DNA of 9,408 nt. It comes from Alphaproteobacteria bacterium (GTDB taxonomy: Bacteria; Pseudomonadota; Alphaproteobacteria; CAAHEQ01; UBA3637). The stretch is taken from NCBI GenBank assembly GCA_017540065.1, contig JAFYBU010000048.1:1-9408 (forward strand), given 5' to 3'. The notes beneath the pieces were generated by a model. It made no database searches. It saw nothing but the letters and a program-made list of their open reading frames with translations, and was not told the origin of the DNA. This document shows, piece by piece, positions 1 to 6,846 of the stretch (positions are counted from its first letter, which is position 1; each line of letters begins with the position of its first letter). The translations under genes and the position numbers were made by a program.

Positions 1-635
1 GTATTCCCGTCGTCATCGGGGAATTACCCCCAGAAAAAACCCTTTTCCGCCCACCACGTATCGCCCCCCAAGGAAGAATGATGTCAACTCATCCTGCTGC
101 TCCTTCTGGTGGAACCGGTGGAATTCAAGCACCTGTACAACCTGCGGGACCTGCCTTGGGAACAATGGCAGAAGCCGTACAGCGTATTACCAATCTTGCT
201 GTTAAATTCCAACTGACTGTTTTTCCTCATGTCAAGTTGGAAAATACTTTTACCAATTTGGTTTTGTCTGATGACACCGTTGCTTTGATGTTAAAAATAT
301 TAATTCAAGATGGTACATGGCGAGTTCAAGAAAGTTCTGATCCGGCCCAAAGTATTTGGACTTTAAATGAACAAGAAGGAAAAAATGAATTGAAAGATAT
401 TTTGGAAAGTGCTAAAGTTTTAAGTCGGTTAGAGCCGGAAGCAAACGTTATTACCGTTATTGTTTTGACAAACGGAGATATGCAAGATCCTTTGAATGTC
501 AGACAATATCTGACTCAAACAGGCATCAGAATCGCTACTTTGTTGCCCAATAATAGGACACTCAGCGGCGTCCAAACGTTAGAAGAATTGTTGGGCGAAT
601 TTTTTGAAAAAAAACAAAATGAAGGAGAAATATGA
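1..635 (+). CDS. Unrecognised protein, C-terminal part (runs off left edge)
   Basis: The reading frame is open from base 3 to the TGA at 633-635 with no stop before the left edge, so about 210 residues are visible and the true start probably lies outside the window. An ATG pair at 78/81, preceded by AAGGAAG, could be an internal start, but the upstream codons (IPVVIGELPPEKTLFRPPR) read like normal protein. The first ~55 visible residues are rich in Pro, Gly and Ala and look like a flexible linker. The rest looks like a compact alpha/beta domain, with a hydrophobic strand VITVIVLTNGD followed by a helix and GIRIATLLP. That last stretch loosely resembles the final strands of a von Willebrand A-type fold, but I see no MIDAS motif, so no family is assigned. 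There is no signal peptide or membrane segment in the visible part. It overlaps pgpA by 4 bases (ATGA), so the two are translationally coupled. Confidence 0.72.
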   Translation, partial: IPVVIGELPPEKTLFRPPRIAPQGRMMSTHPAAPSGGTGGIQAPVQPAGPALGTMAEAVQRITNLAVKFQLTVFPHVKLENTFTNLVLSDDTVALMLKILIQDGTWRVQESSDPAQSIWTLNEQEGKNELKDILESAKVLSRLEPEANVITVIVLTNGDMQDPLNVRQYLTQTGIRIATLLPNNRTLSGVQTLEELLGEFFEKKQNEGEI

Positions 636-1111
636 AAAAAATAACCTTTAATGAAGAAAAAATTTGTAAACTTATTACAAGCTTAGGCGGAATCGGTAAA
701 CTACCTGCGAGCGGGACATGGGGATCTTTAGTGGCTTTGCCGTTCGCATGGTGGTTTGTCGGAACCCCTGCCCTGCACGCATTGGCTTTGATTGCCTTTA
801 TTATCGGCGTTATTACAATTTCTCCACTGATTAAAAATAAACCAGAAACAGATCCGTCTTATGTCATTATTGATGAGTTTATGGGACAATTAGTTGTCTT
901 TTCGTTGATCTCAAGAATGTATATGACCCCCATTTTATTGATCTTCGGATTTTTGTTTTTCCGCTTATTCGACATTTTGAAACCATGGCCTGCAAGCTTT
1001 TTTGATAAAAAAGTACATAATGCATGGGGCGTCATGTTGGATGATTTTGTTGCCGCCATATATGGTTTTTTAGCCCTTGATTTTTTAGAATTAATCAGCT
1101 ATTATCTTTAA
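632..1111 (+). CDS. pgpA: Phosphatidylglycerophosphatase A
   Basis: PgpA is an inner-membrane phosphatase that removes the terminal phosphate from phosphatidylglycerol phosphate to give phosphatidylglycerol. The 159-residue length is normal. Family landmarks are visible in order: GKLPASGTWGSL at about 22-33 (the PAxGTxGS block), the acidic pair in IIDEFMGQ at 79-86, RLFDILKPWP at 111-120, and GVMLDDFVAAIYG at 133-145. The conserved Asp/Glu residues of these blocks are the expected metal/phosphate site. Hydrophobic stretches at about 31-44, 47-66, 97-113 and 139-157 fit membrane helices. The ATG at 632 overlaps the previous gene's TGA (ATGA) and has AAGGAG at 622-627, four bases upstream. Identification rests on motifs and is secure. 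The gene probably belongs to the same transcript as its left neighbour and the small Fe-S gene at 1130. Confidence 0.95.
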   Translation: MKKITFNEEKICKLITSLGGIGKLPASGTWGSLVALPFAWWFVGTPALHALALIAFIIGVITISPLIKNKPETDPSYVIIDEFMGQLVVFSLISRMYMTPILLIFGFLFFRLFDILKPWPASFFDKKVHNAWGVMLDDFVAAIYGFLALDFLELISYYL

Positions 1112-1129
1112 TGTAAGAAAGGAGATAAT

Positions 1130-1354
1130 ATGGATATCAATCATTTCAAACATGTCGTGGAACTATATGCCAAAGCAAAAGGGTATGAATTAACCCCTTA
1201 TGCCGATAAAATCATGAACAGATGCTTGAACGCATGCAACGGATGTTGTCCTTGTGACATGTCCCGCGGATTCTGCCCTTGCGGTGAACACCAAAAGGAA
1301 ATCGAAGAAATGGGACATTGCCATTGCAACTTATTTAAGAAAAAAGAAGCTTAA
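1130..1354 (+). CDS. Ferredoxin:thioredoxin reductase beta-like small Fe-S protein
   Basis: This 74-residue protein has nine cysteines, eight of them between residues 36 and 66. They include CPC at 40-42, CPC at 49-51 and CHC at 64-66, and the ending CHCNLF resembles the ferredoxin:thioredoxin reductase catalytic (beta) chain, which holds a [4Fe-4S] cluster beside a redox-active disulfide. In the plant/cyanobacterial enzyme the spacing is CPC-X16-CPC-X8-CHC. Here it is CPC-X6-CPC-X12-CHC, with extra cysteines at 32, 36 and 39. The cluster and disulfide ligands therefore cannot be assigned with certainty. A strong ribosome site, AAGGAG at 1119-1124, sits five bases before the ATG. It follows pgpA by 18 bases and probably shares its transcript. 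A role in thiol redox or electron transfer in the cytoplasm is inference, and no partner subunit is nearby. The stop codon overlaps that of the convergent gene. Confidence 0.8.
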   Translation: MDINHFKHVVELYAKAKGYELTPYADKIMNRCLNACNGCCPCDMSRGFCPCGEHQKEIEEMGHCHCNLFKKKEA

Positions 1355-2154
1355 TCACGCCAATATTCCGCAACCCATGGGGCCGGTCGACAATGTTTAT
1401 ATAATAATTTGATCCCCCGTGGGTATTTTCTGTCCGACGGATTGTGGCTCCAAACCCCTTTAATTGCATCTGAAATCCCAGGACAACCGTGAAAAGCAAT
1501 CATCTTAAGCCCTTCTATTTGAGGTTTTTTAGAATCTAAAATCCACCGAAAAACCCCCACAGGCAGGCAGTGAAAACGATAACTTTTAAACCAATTATCC
1601 GGCCAAAAATTTAAAGAGCCATACTTTTCAATCACCTTGGAAGAAAGGTATTCTTGGGATGCGGTGTAAAATTGCTCCACAACTTCTTTAGGATGATCTT
1701 CAAAGTATTTTTTAATATATCCTAATGTCCCAACAACCCAAGAATAACAACTGGCTTGCCCCACTTTATCTTTCTTTTTACCATGACGCGAATTCCAATC
1801 GTTAATAATATAGAATTTATCACCTTGCGGATAATCAAAAAATTCGTCCAAATTACCAACAATTAAAGAATCTAAATCAAAAAAGAAAACGCGCTGACCA
1901 TTCAATCCTCCCAAATTATCATCACAAAGCCCTGCTTCTTTTTTATATGCATACTTGTTATCGGCAGGTTTGACATTTAATGTGGTCATCGGTTTGGCAA
2001 TTATTGAAGTATCCAACCCCTTCGGATTGTCAGTAAAACAATAAAAATCAATATCATAAGAGGTATTTCTTTTCACAGAATGGTACAGCTTATTCACATC
2101 TTCTTCCGAATATTCCGTTCCCCATTTAATACAAATTACATTAAATTTCTTCAT
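1351..2154 (-). CDS. Putative glycosyltransferase (DxD-type, GT8-like)
   Basis: This 267-residue cytoplasmic protein looks like a nucleotide-sugar glycosyltransferase. It opens with FNVICIKWGTEYS, continues with DFYCFTDNP at about 36-44, and carries the DLD metal/nucleotide-sugar motif in RVFFFDLDSLIVGNLDEFF (about 88-106, DLD 93-95). It ends with MIAFHGCPG at 218-226 and PAPWVAEYWR. This order (Rossmann start, FTD, DLD, late FHG) is typical of a family annotated simply as glycosyltransferase in alphaproteobacteria. The acceptor cannot be told, but surface polysaccharide or lipid A-linked sugar is likely. The frame stays open to 2205, but the ATG at 2154 is preferred because GAGGAGGT at 2165-2158 lies just ahead of it and the extra upstream residues overlap dciA. 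It lies 47 bases after dciA and has a candidate promoter of its own. There is no membrane segment. Confidence 0.82.
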   Translation of the reverse strand: MKKFNVICIKWGTEYSEEDVNKLYHSVKRNTSYDIDFYCFTDNPKGLDTSIIAKPMTTLNVKPADNKYAYKKEAGLCDDNLGGLNGQRVFFFDLDSLIVGNLDEFFDYPQGDKFYIINDWNSRHGKKKDKVGQASCYSWVVGTLGYIKKYFEDHPKEVVEQFYTASQEYLSSKVIEKYGSLNFWPDNWFKSYRFHCLPVGVFRWILDSKKPQIEGLKMIAFHGCPGISDAIKGVWSHNPSDRKYPRGIKLLYKHCRPAPWVAEYWRD

Positions 2155-2157
2155 GAT

Positions 2158-2165
2158 ACCTCCTC
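2158..2165 (-). promoter_or_regulatory. Ribosome binding site deciding the glycosyltransferase start
   Basis: On the minus strand the bases read GAGGAGGT followed by ATC and the ATG at 2154. This near-perfect Shine-Dalgarno sequence argues for the start at 2154 rather than the longer in-frame ATG at 2205. Confidence 0.75.
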
Positions 2166-2176
2166 GTCTTAGAAAG

Positions 2177-2205
2177 AGACTAACAAAAATTATACCTCTT
2201 GTCAA
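2177..2205 (-). promoter_or_regulatory. Candidate promoter for the glycosyltransferase gene
   Basis: On the minus strand TTGACA (2205-2200, overlapping the dciA stop codon) is followed after 17 bases by TAGTCT (2182-2177), itself preceded by TG one base upstream (extended -10). Transcription would start near 2170, about 16 bases before the ATG at 2154. The -35 is perfect but the -10 matches only three of six bases. A TATAAT at 2194-2189 also lies here, but it is only five bases from the TTGACA and has no suitable -35 of its own. Weak to moderate support. Confidence 0.4.
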
Positions 2206-2720
2206 GATTGGTTTTTATGTTGCAGAAGTTTTATCCCGATTTCCAATGTTTTTTGGCGTAAAGATTCATCAGAAATAGCATTTACTTTTTCAAGAAGAGG
2301 AGCCAATTCTTCTTCGGATAAGGGCCATTCTGGTTCTGATTCCGGCTCAGAAGCCAAATGAACACCCCCTTGTTCTATTTTGAGAGAAGAAACAGCAGGA
2401 TAACCGAAGTAGGTATTAACTTTTTCCATAATACGCCCTTTTTGATGTTCCAACAAAAGAGCAAATGCCCCTCCTGCCGTACGCACACTTAATGTCCCAT
2501 TGGCACGATCTTTAGCAGGAAAAGTAAGTTTGACGGGCTTAACACCAATAGCCAATTCTGTTCCCATAATTTCTGACCAGTGACTGATTAATTCAACTTG
2601 AGTAAAACCATGTTGTCCCAACAAAGGACGCGCCAATTTTTGAACTTCACGCGTCAAAGAATCTAATCCTTCATAAGTGCGAGAACGCGGACTTTGAGGA
2701 AATTCATATTTTTCGGTCAT
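2202..2720 (-). CDS. dciA: DciA-like protein (DUF721), replicative helicase loader/operator
   Basis: DciA is the ancestral bacterial partner that helps load the replicative helicase DnaB, and it carries the DUF721 domain. The 172-residue product shows the domain pattern: VELISHWSEIMGTELAIGVKP at about 42-62 (the W..ivG..la....P block), GTLSVRTAGGAFALLLEHQ at 75-93, then IMEKVNTYFGYPAVSSLKIEQG at 97-118. A C-terminal extension (about 120-172) begins with an acidic SEPESEPEW and then forms a probable helix. The frame is open to an ATG at 2774, but the ATG at 2720 is preferred because it leaves only a 17-base overlap with tgt and the protein starts at the usual place. A weak AGGA lies upstream. 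It is co-transcribed with tgt. The family assignment is firm. The DciA function is carried over from the family, and the gene symbol depends on it. Confidence 0.87.
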   Translation of the reverse strand: MTEKYEFPQSPRSRTYEGLDSLTREVQKLARPLLGQHGFTQVELISHWSEIMGTELAIGVKPVKLTFPAKDRANGTLSVRTAGGAFALLLEHQKGRIMEKVNTYFGYPAVSSLKIEQGGVHLASEPESEPEWPLSEEELAPLLEKVNAISDESLRQKTLEIGIKLLQHKNQS

Positions 2721-3819
2721 CTTTATATTTTTCCTGAAATTCAGCCACAAAATCAGCCATTTTGTCTTTTTCAATCGCTTGCCGAATCTTGGACATCAAG
2801 TTTTGGTAAAAACGTAAATTATGTTCAGTCATCAACATGGCCCCCAAAATTTCCCCACACCGAAACAAATGATGTAAATAACCACGCGTGTAATTTTGAC
2901 AAGCAGGACAATCACATTCCGCGTCTAAGGGGGCATGATCATCTTGGTAACAAGAATTACGGATGTTAAGAACACCATGACTTGTAAAAGCTTGTCCTGT
3001 CCGGCCAGAACGAGAAGGCATCACACAATCGAACATATCTATTCCCCGCGCTACTGCCCCGACGATATCGCTGGGGCGCCCTACTCCCATCAAATAACGG
3101 GGTTTATCTTCGGGGAGTTCTGGAACCGTATAATCCAAAACTTCAAACATTTTTTCTTGACCTTCTCCGACGGCTAAACCACCCACTGCATACCCGTCAA
3201 AACCAATTTTTTTGAGAGCATCCACAGATTCAAAACGCAGATCTTTGACCATTTCACCTTGCACAATACCGAAAAGTCCGTAACCATCACGATCTTTGAA
3301 GGCGTCTTTGGAACGTTCTGCCCAGCGCATAGATCGACGCATAGATTCCACCACTTTTTTTTCTGGAGACGGATAAGGTAAACATTCGTCAAATGCCATA
3401 GAAATATCCGAATCTAAAAGATGTTGTATTTCAATAGAACGTTCCGGAGTTAATTCAAACTTTTCCCCAGATAAATGCGATTGAAAGGTCGTTCCCTTTT
3501 CCGTAATTTTGCGCAAACCAGATAAACTCATTACTTGAAAACCACCACTATCTGTCAAAATCGGACCATCCCAATTCATAAACTTATGAAGCCCGCCGAA
3601 TTCTGCCACACGTTCGGCAGAAGGACGCAACATCAAATGATAGGTATTTCCCAAAACAATTTGTGTTCCTGTACGTTTAATCGCATCAACAGACATAGCC
3701 TTAACAGTTCCTGCCGTTCCGACAGCCATAAAGGTGGGAAGTTCCACTGTTCCATGGGCTGTTATCAACTGACCGCGACGTGCTTTGCCTGAACTTGTAA
3801 TTTTTTTGTATTTTAACAT
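2704..3819 (-). CDS. tgt: Queuine tRNA-ribosyltransferase (tRNA-guanine transglycosylase)
   Basis: Tgt swaps guanine 34 of tRNAs for Asp, Asn, His and Tyr with the queuosine precursor preQ1. The 371-residue product matches bacterial TGT end to end. Numbering from the ATG at 3819: GNTYHLMLRP (57-66), LTDSGGFQVMS (88-98, general acid/base D90), the specificity-pocket GGLAVGEGQ (213-221), GIDMFDCVMPSRSGR (259-273, nucleophile D264), and the zinc site C302-x-C304-xx-C307 with H333. All catalytic and zinc ligands are present. The frame also allows a TTG start two codons upstream at 3825. The ribosome site is weak for both (AGAAAG). The gene has a very good promoter of its own and leads the tgt-dciA-glycosyltransferase unit. 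preQ1 synthesis genes are not in this window. Confidence 0.97.
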   Translation of the reverse strand: MLKYKKITSSGKARRGQLITAHGTVELPTFMAVGTAGTVKAMSVDAIKRTGTQIVLGNTYHLMLRPSAERVAEFGGLHKFMNWDGPILTDSGGFQVMSLSGLRKITEKGTTFQSHLSGEKFELTPERSIEIQHLLDSDISMAFDECLPYPSPEKKVVESMRRSMRWAERSKDAFKDRDGYGLFGIVQGEMVKDLRFESVDALKKIGFDGYAVGGLAVGEGQEKMFEVLDYTVPELPEDKPRYLMGVGRPSDIVGAVARGIDMFDCVMPSRSGRTGQAFTSHGVLNIRNSCYQDDHAPLDAECDCPACQNYTRGYLHHLFRCGEILGAMLMTEHNLRFYQNLMSKIRQAIEKDKMADFVAEFQEKYKDDRKI

Positions 3820-3847
3820 GGACAAACGTTTCTTTCTGTGCTAGAAT
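3819..3847 (+). promoter_or_regulatory. Sigma70-type promoter for lepB operon
   Basis: On the plus strand: -35 TGGACA (3819-3824), 17-base spacer, -10 TAGAAT (3842-3847), with TGC directly before the -10. Each box is one mismatch from consensus. Predicted start is near 3854, giving a leader of about 29 bases. The -35 overlaps the first base of the tgt start codon, and the -10 falls where the tgt transcript would begin. Confidence 0.68.
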
Positions 3848-3853
3848 ATCTTT

Positions 3854-3882
3854 ATTATAGCATAAAAAGAAGGATAATTCAA
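3854..3882 (-). promoter_or_regulatory. Sigma70-type promoter for tgt
   Basis: On the minus strand: -35 TTGAAT (3882-3877), 17-base spacer, -10 TATAAT (3859-3854), with TGC directly before the -10 (extended -10). Predicted start is near 3847, giving a leader of about 28 bases to the tgt ATG. The -35 box directly abuts the lepB start codon at 3883 on the other strand. Confidence 0.75.
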
Positions 3883-4689
3883 ATGGAAAACTTAACTGTA
3901 ACAGAACATGAAGAAACCCCTGAAGAACGTCAGGAAAAAATCAACAAGTTAAATAAACGTTTAGAAGCTGAAGACAGAAAAGAAAAATCCGGTTGGTTCG
4001 GGTTGTTATTAGCAGTTTTGGCAGCCTTAGCCATTCGTTCTCTGGCTTTTGAACCTTATAATATCCCTTCCAGTTCAATGGTCCCTTCCCTTTTAATTGG
4101 GGATTATCTGTTCATCACAAAATTTGATTACGGCTATTCACGCCATTCTTTCCCGTTTTCTATTCCTATTATTCCTAAAGGGCGGATATTTTATGTCCAA
4201 CCTGAACGGGGTGATGTTGTTGTGTTCAAAAAACCCCCTGATGATAAAACAGATTATATCAAACGCATTGTCGGTTTACCGGGAGATAAAATCCAAGTAA
4301 AAAACGGGCGGTTGCACATCAATGATGTAATGGTTCCCCGCGAAGAAATCGGACAAGAAGATTGGGAAACTGAGGCAGGAAACTTCAGATACACACATTA
4401 TATCGAAATTTTGCCCAATGGCGTTCAACACGATATATACGAACTAACAGATAACAATCAATATGACGAAACAAAAGAATTTATCGTTCCTGAAAACCAT
4501 TTCTTTATGATGGGAGATAATCGTGACAATTCATTGGACAGCCGAAAATTTGGCCCCGTCCCTGCAGAAAATTTAGAAGGAAAGGCCAGAATTATCTTTT
4601 ATTCCACCAATGGAGACGGTTGGTTCTTCCAATTCTGGAAATGGTCCAAGTTCTTAAGGCTCGAACGTTTCTTTAATGAAATCAAATAG
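3883..4689 (+). CDS. lepB: Signal peptidase I
   Basis: LepB is the membrane serine protease that cuts signal peptides from exported proteins. The 268-residue product has a charged cytoplasmic N-terminus (1-36), one clear membrane helix (about 37-55), then the S26 family blocks: IPSSSMVPSLLIGD at 61-74 with catalytic Ser65, DYIKRIVGLPGD at 124-135 with general-base Lys127, and MMGDNRDNSLDSRKFGPV at 209-226. All catalytic parts are intact. The N-terminus is predicted cytoplasmic and the catalytic domain periplasmic. A GTG at 3838 is in frame, but the ATG at 3883 has AAGGA eight bases upstream at 3870-3874, and 3838 would lie inside the promoter. It heads the conserved lepB-rnc-era-recO cluster, and its stop is 7 bases before the preferred rnc start. 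Confidence 0.97.
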   Translation: MENLTVTEHEETPEERQEKINKLNKRLEAEDRKEKSGWFGLLLAVLAALAIRSLAFEPYNIPSSSMVPSLLIGDYLFITKFDYGYSRHSFPFSIPIIPKGRIFYVQPERGDVVVFKKPPDDKTDYIKRIVGLPGDKIQVKNGRLHINDVMVPREEIGQEDWETEAGNFRYTHYIEILPNGVQHDIYELTDNNQYDETKEFIVPENHFFMMGDNRDNSLDSRKFGPVPAENLEGKARIIFYSTNGDGWFFQFWKWSKFLRLERFFNEIK

Positions 4690-4696
4690 GAAAAAA

Positions 4697-5368
4697 ATGG
4701 CAAAAAAGACAAATACTGAAGAAAAGTTTATACAGCAATTAAAAAAAGAATTTAAAAACAAACAATTGTTTGATATGGCCGTTCAACTTTCCAAAGATGG
4801 TCAAAAAGCCGGTTATGAACGATTGGAATTTTTGGGTGATCGCGTCGTTGGTTTAGTTGTTGCCGAAATGCTTTATAAAACATTTCCCGACGAAGCGGAA
4901 GGTGACTTAGCAAAACGCTTTGTTCAATTGGTATGTGCCAAAACTCTGGCAAAAATTGCAACTTTTTGGGGTTTGGATGACATTATCAGAAGCAAAAATA
5001 AACAGTTATGTCATAATAAAAACATTTTATCAGACATCTGCGAATCCGTTATGGCAGCCCTTTACCTGGATCAAGGTTTAGAAAAGGTAAAAAAGACAAT
5101 GGAACCAACCTGGGAACCTTTGATGAAATCTTATGAACATGCCCCCCAAGATTATAAATCCGAATTACAAGAATGGGCTCAAAAAAATTTCCAGATGTTA
5201 CCGATTTATCAATTGTTGGAAAAAGTGGGTCCCGCCCACAAACCCCAATTCACCGTTTCGGTTGAAGCCGGTCCTTATCGTAAAACGGCTAAAGGGGCTT
5301 CCAGAAAACACGCAGAACAAAATGCTGCTATTGAAATTTTAAAGGAGATTAATGCCACAGATATCTAA
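4697..5368 (+). CDS. rnc: Ribonuclease III
   Basis: RNase III cuts double-stranded RNA, including rRNA precursors. The 223-residue product has the catalytic domain signature ERLEFLGD at 41-48 and the second acidic cluster ILSDICESVMAALYLDQG at 110-127. This supplies E41, E44, D48, D113 and E116, equivalent to E. coli E38, E41, D45, D114 and E117. A double-stranded-RNA-binding domain follows at about 152-218, from DYKSELQEW to KGASRKHAEQNAAIEILKEI. The usual THxS motif just before the signature is not recognisable; this region reads AVQLSKDGQKAGY. The ATG at 4697 has AGGA five bases upstream (4688-4691). The earlier in-frame ATG at 4676 would overlap lepB and has no clear ribosome site. The gene overlaps era by 17 bases, the usual rnc-era arrangement. 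Confidence 0.96.
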   Translation: MAKKTNTEEKFIQQLKKEFKNKQLFDMAVQLSKDGQKAGYERLEFLGDRVVGLVVAEMLYKTFPDEAEGDLAKRFVQLVCAKTLAKIATFWGLDDIIRSKNKQLCHNKNILSDICESVMAALYLDQGLEKVKKTMEPTWEPLMKSYEHAPQDYKSELQEWAQKNFQMLPIYQLLEKVGPAHKPQFTVSVEAGPYRKTAKGASRKHAEQNAAIEILKEINATDI

Positions 5369-6251
5369 ACATTTTGCATTTGTCGCTATTTTAGGAGCAA
5401 CTAACGTTGGAAAATCCACTTTGGTCAATCGATTGGTCGGTCAAAAAGTCAGTATTGTTTCTCCAAAGGTTCAAACAACACGTTCCCGCATTCGTGGCTT
5501 ACTTAATGAAGGAAACACTCAATTGGTTTTGGTTGACACACCGGGAATTTTTGCCCCTCACAGACGATTAGACAGAGCAATGATTGCAACGGCTTGGACA
5601 GAAGCAGATGATTCTGATAAATGTTTATTTGTAATGGATGCCAAAAAAGGGATTGGAGCCGAAGAAGAAAAGATCATCAAAAAGCTTGAACAAAATAAGG
5701 TAAAATTTGTTGTTGCTGTCAATAAAATAGATACTGTCAAACCCGAAAAGTTAATGGTTTTATTGAAAAAGTTGAATACATTAAAAGGGATAGATAGTGT
5801 TTTTTGTATTTCTGCCTTAAACGGGGAAAATGTTCAAGAATTAAAAATGCATTTAATTAAATCTGCCCCAAAGGGAGAATGGATGTTTCCTGACGGATTA
5901 GTATCTGATTTACCGGAAAGTTTATATTGTGCAGAAATTACACGCGAAAAATTGTTTATGTATTTAAGACAGGAGCTCCCCTATCAATTAACGGTGGAAA
6001 CAACCACCTTTAAAAGAGGAAAAAACGGTTTAACGATAGAACAAAACATTATTGTTTCAAAAACAGCACACCGCCCCATTATCTTGGGAAATAAAGGATC
6101 CATGATTAAAAAAATTGGGGAAGCTGCACGAAAAGAAATGATTAAACAATTAGGGTGTCCAGTTCGATTATTTTTGTTAGTTGAGGTGAAAGAAAATTGG
6201 ACAGAAGACAGATCGCGATACAAAACCTGGGGGTTGGATTTTAATGCCTGA
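5352..6251 (+). CDS. era: GTPase Era, 16S rRNA/30S assembly factor
   Basis: Era is an essential GTPase that binds the 3' end of 16S rRNA and helps mature the 30S subunit. The 299-residue product is full length. G1 is GATNVGKS (15-22, usually GxPNVGKS). The switch region is KVQTTRSRIRG (39-49). G3 is DTPG (62-65), G4 is NKID (124-127) and G5 is SAL (154-156). The C-terminal type-II KH RNA-binding domain spans about 205-285 and contains the loop ILGNKGSMIKKIG at 244-256. The start at 5352 has GGAG four bases upstream, inside the end of rnc. It overlaps recO by 8 bases. The T17 in place of the usual Pro in G1 is a mild variation and the nucleotide-binding Lys21/Ser22 are intact. All other motifs are canonical. 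Confidence 0.97.
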   Translation: MPQISKHFAFVAILGATNVGKSTLVNRLVGQKVSIVSPKVQTTRSRIRGLLNEGNTQLVLVDTPGIFAPHRRLDRAMIATAWTEADDSDKCLFVMDAKKGIGAEEEKIIKKLEQNKVKFVVAVNKIDTVKPEKLMVLLKKLNTLKGIDSVFCISALNGENVQELKMHLIKSAPKGEWMFPDGLVSDLPESLYCAEITREKLFMYLRQELPYQLTVETTTFKRGKNGLTIEQNIIVSKTAHRPIILGNKGSMIKKIGEAARKEMIKQLGCPVRLFLLVEVKENWTEDRSRYKTWGLDFNA

Positions 6252-6846
6252 ATTCAAAACAGAAAAAGCTGTCGTTTTGGGAGCAAAGGCATTGGGGGAA
6301 AATGCCTTTGTTTTGTCTTTACTGACACGTGAAAACGGACGACATTTGGGGGTTATTAAACGTAAAAATCCCCCTCAAATCGGAGATATTGTTCAAGCAA
6401 GATGGACAGCTCGTTTGCCAGAACAAATAGGAACTTTTTATATAGAAAATGTCCATTCAACTGCGGCCGGTATTTTGGATGATTACGGACGATTAAATTG
6501 TCTATCTTGTTTATGTGAATTATTAAACATCACTTTACCCGAACGGCAAAACTTTCAAGAACTATATGAAAAAGTTTTATTATTTTTTAATGAGTTATTT
6601 TATGAAGATTATTTAAAACATTATATTTTTTTAGAGATGGATTTATTATCATCTTTGGGGTTTGCGTTAGATTTATCCAGTTGTGCGGGAGGCGGTGATA
6701 AAAATGATTTAGCCTATGTTTCCCCAAAAACAGGACGAGCCGTCAGTCGTGAAAAAGGATTACCTTATCACAAACAGCTGTTACCCCTGCCCCGTTTCTT
6801 ATGGCAAAATGTTCCTGCCACCAAGCGATTTACAATTAGGACTTAA
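6244..6846 (+). CDS. recO: DNA repair protein RecO, main fragment (frameshifted near C-terminus)
   Basis: RecO loads RecA onto SSB-coated single-stranded DNA with RecR in the RecF pathway. Residues 1-75 form the OB-fold part, here starting MPEFKTEKAVVLGAKALGEN and continuing through an IGDIVQARWTARL strand. The helical domain includes the block LGFALDLSSCAGGG (138-151) and DLAYVSPKTGRAVSRE (155-170), characteristic of alphaproteobacterial RecO. The frame then ends with LPLPRFLWQNVP plus an unrelated tail (about residues 191-200) and TAA at 6846. The expected last ~30 residues (DLQLGLNLTGYFLRQ... ending QFLK) are present one frame over, to 6919. With one base removed between about 6811 and 6826, a normal protein of about 224 residues results. 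Either the gene is mutated, or the base is an assembly/sequencing error, or ribosomes shift frame. It overlaps era by 8 bases. Confidence 0.88.
   Translation: MPEFKTEKAVVLGAKALGENAFVLSLLTRENGRHLGVIKRKNPPQIGDIVQARWTARLPEQIGTFYIENVHSTAAGILDDYGRLNCLSCLCELLNITLPERQNFQELYEKVLLFFNELFYEDYLKHYIFLEMDLLSSLGFALDLSSCAGGGDKNDLAYVSPKTGRAVSREKGLPYHKQLLPLPRFLWQNVPATKRFTIRT

Noticed and set aside
2189..2205. TTGACA and TATAAT close together on the minus strand
   Set aside because: The boxes are only five bases apart, so they cannot form one promoter. The TATAAT has no -35 at 16-18 bases (TAAAAA there).
6811..6830. Programmed +1 frameshifting in recO
   Set aside because: No recognised slippery site, in-frame stop at the shift point, or internal Shine-Dalgarno stimulator is seen. 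Recoding is not expected for recO. Kept only as a minor alternative.
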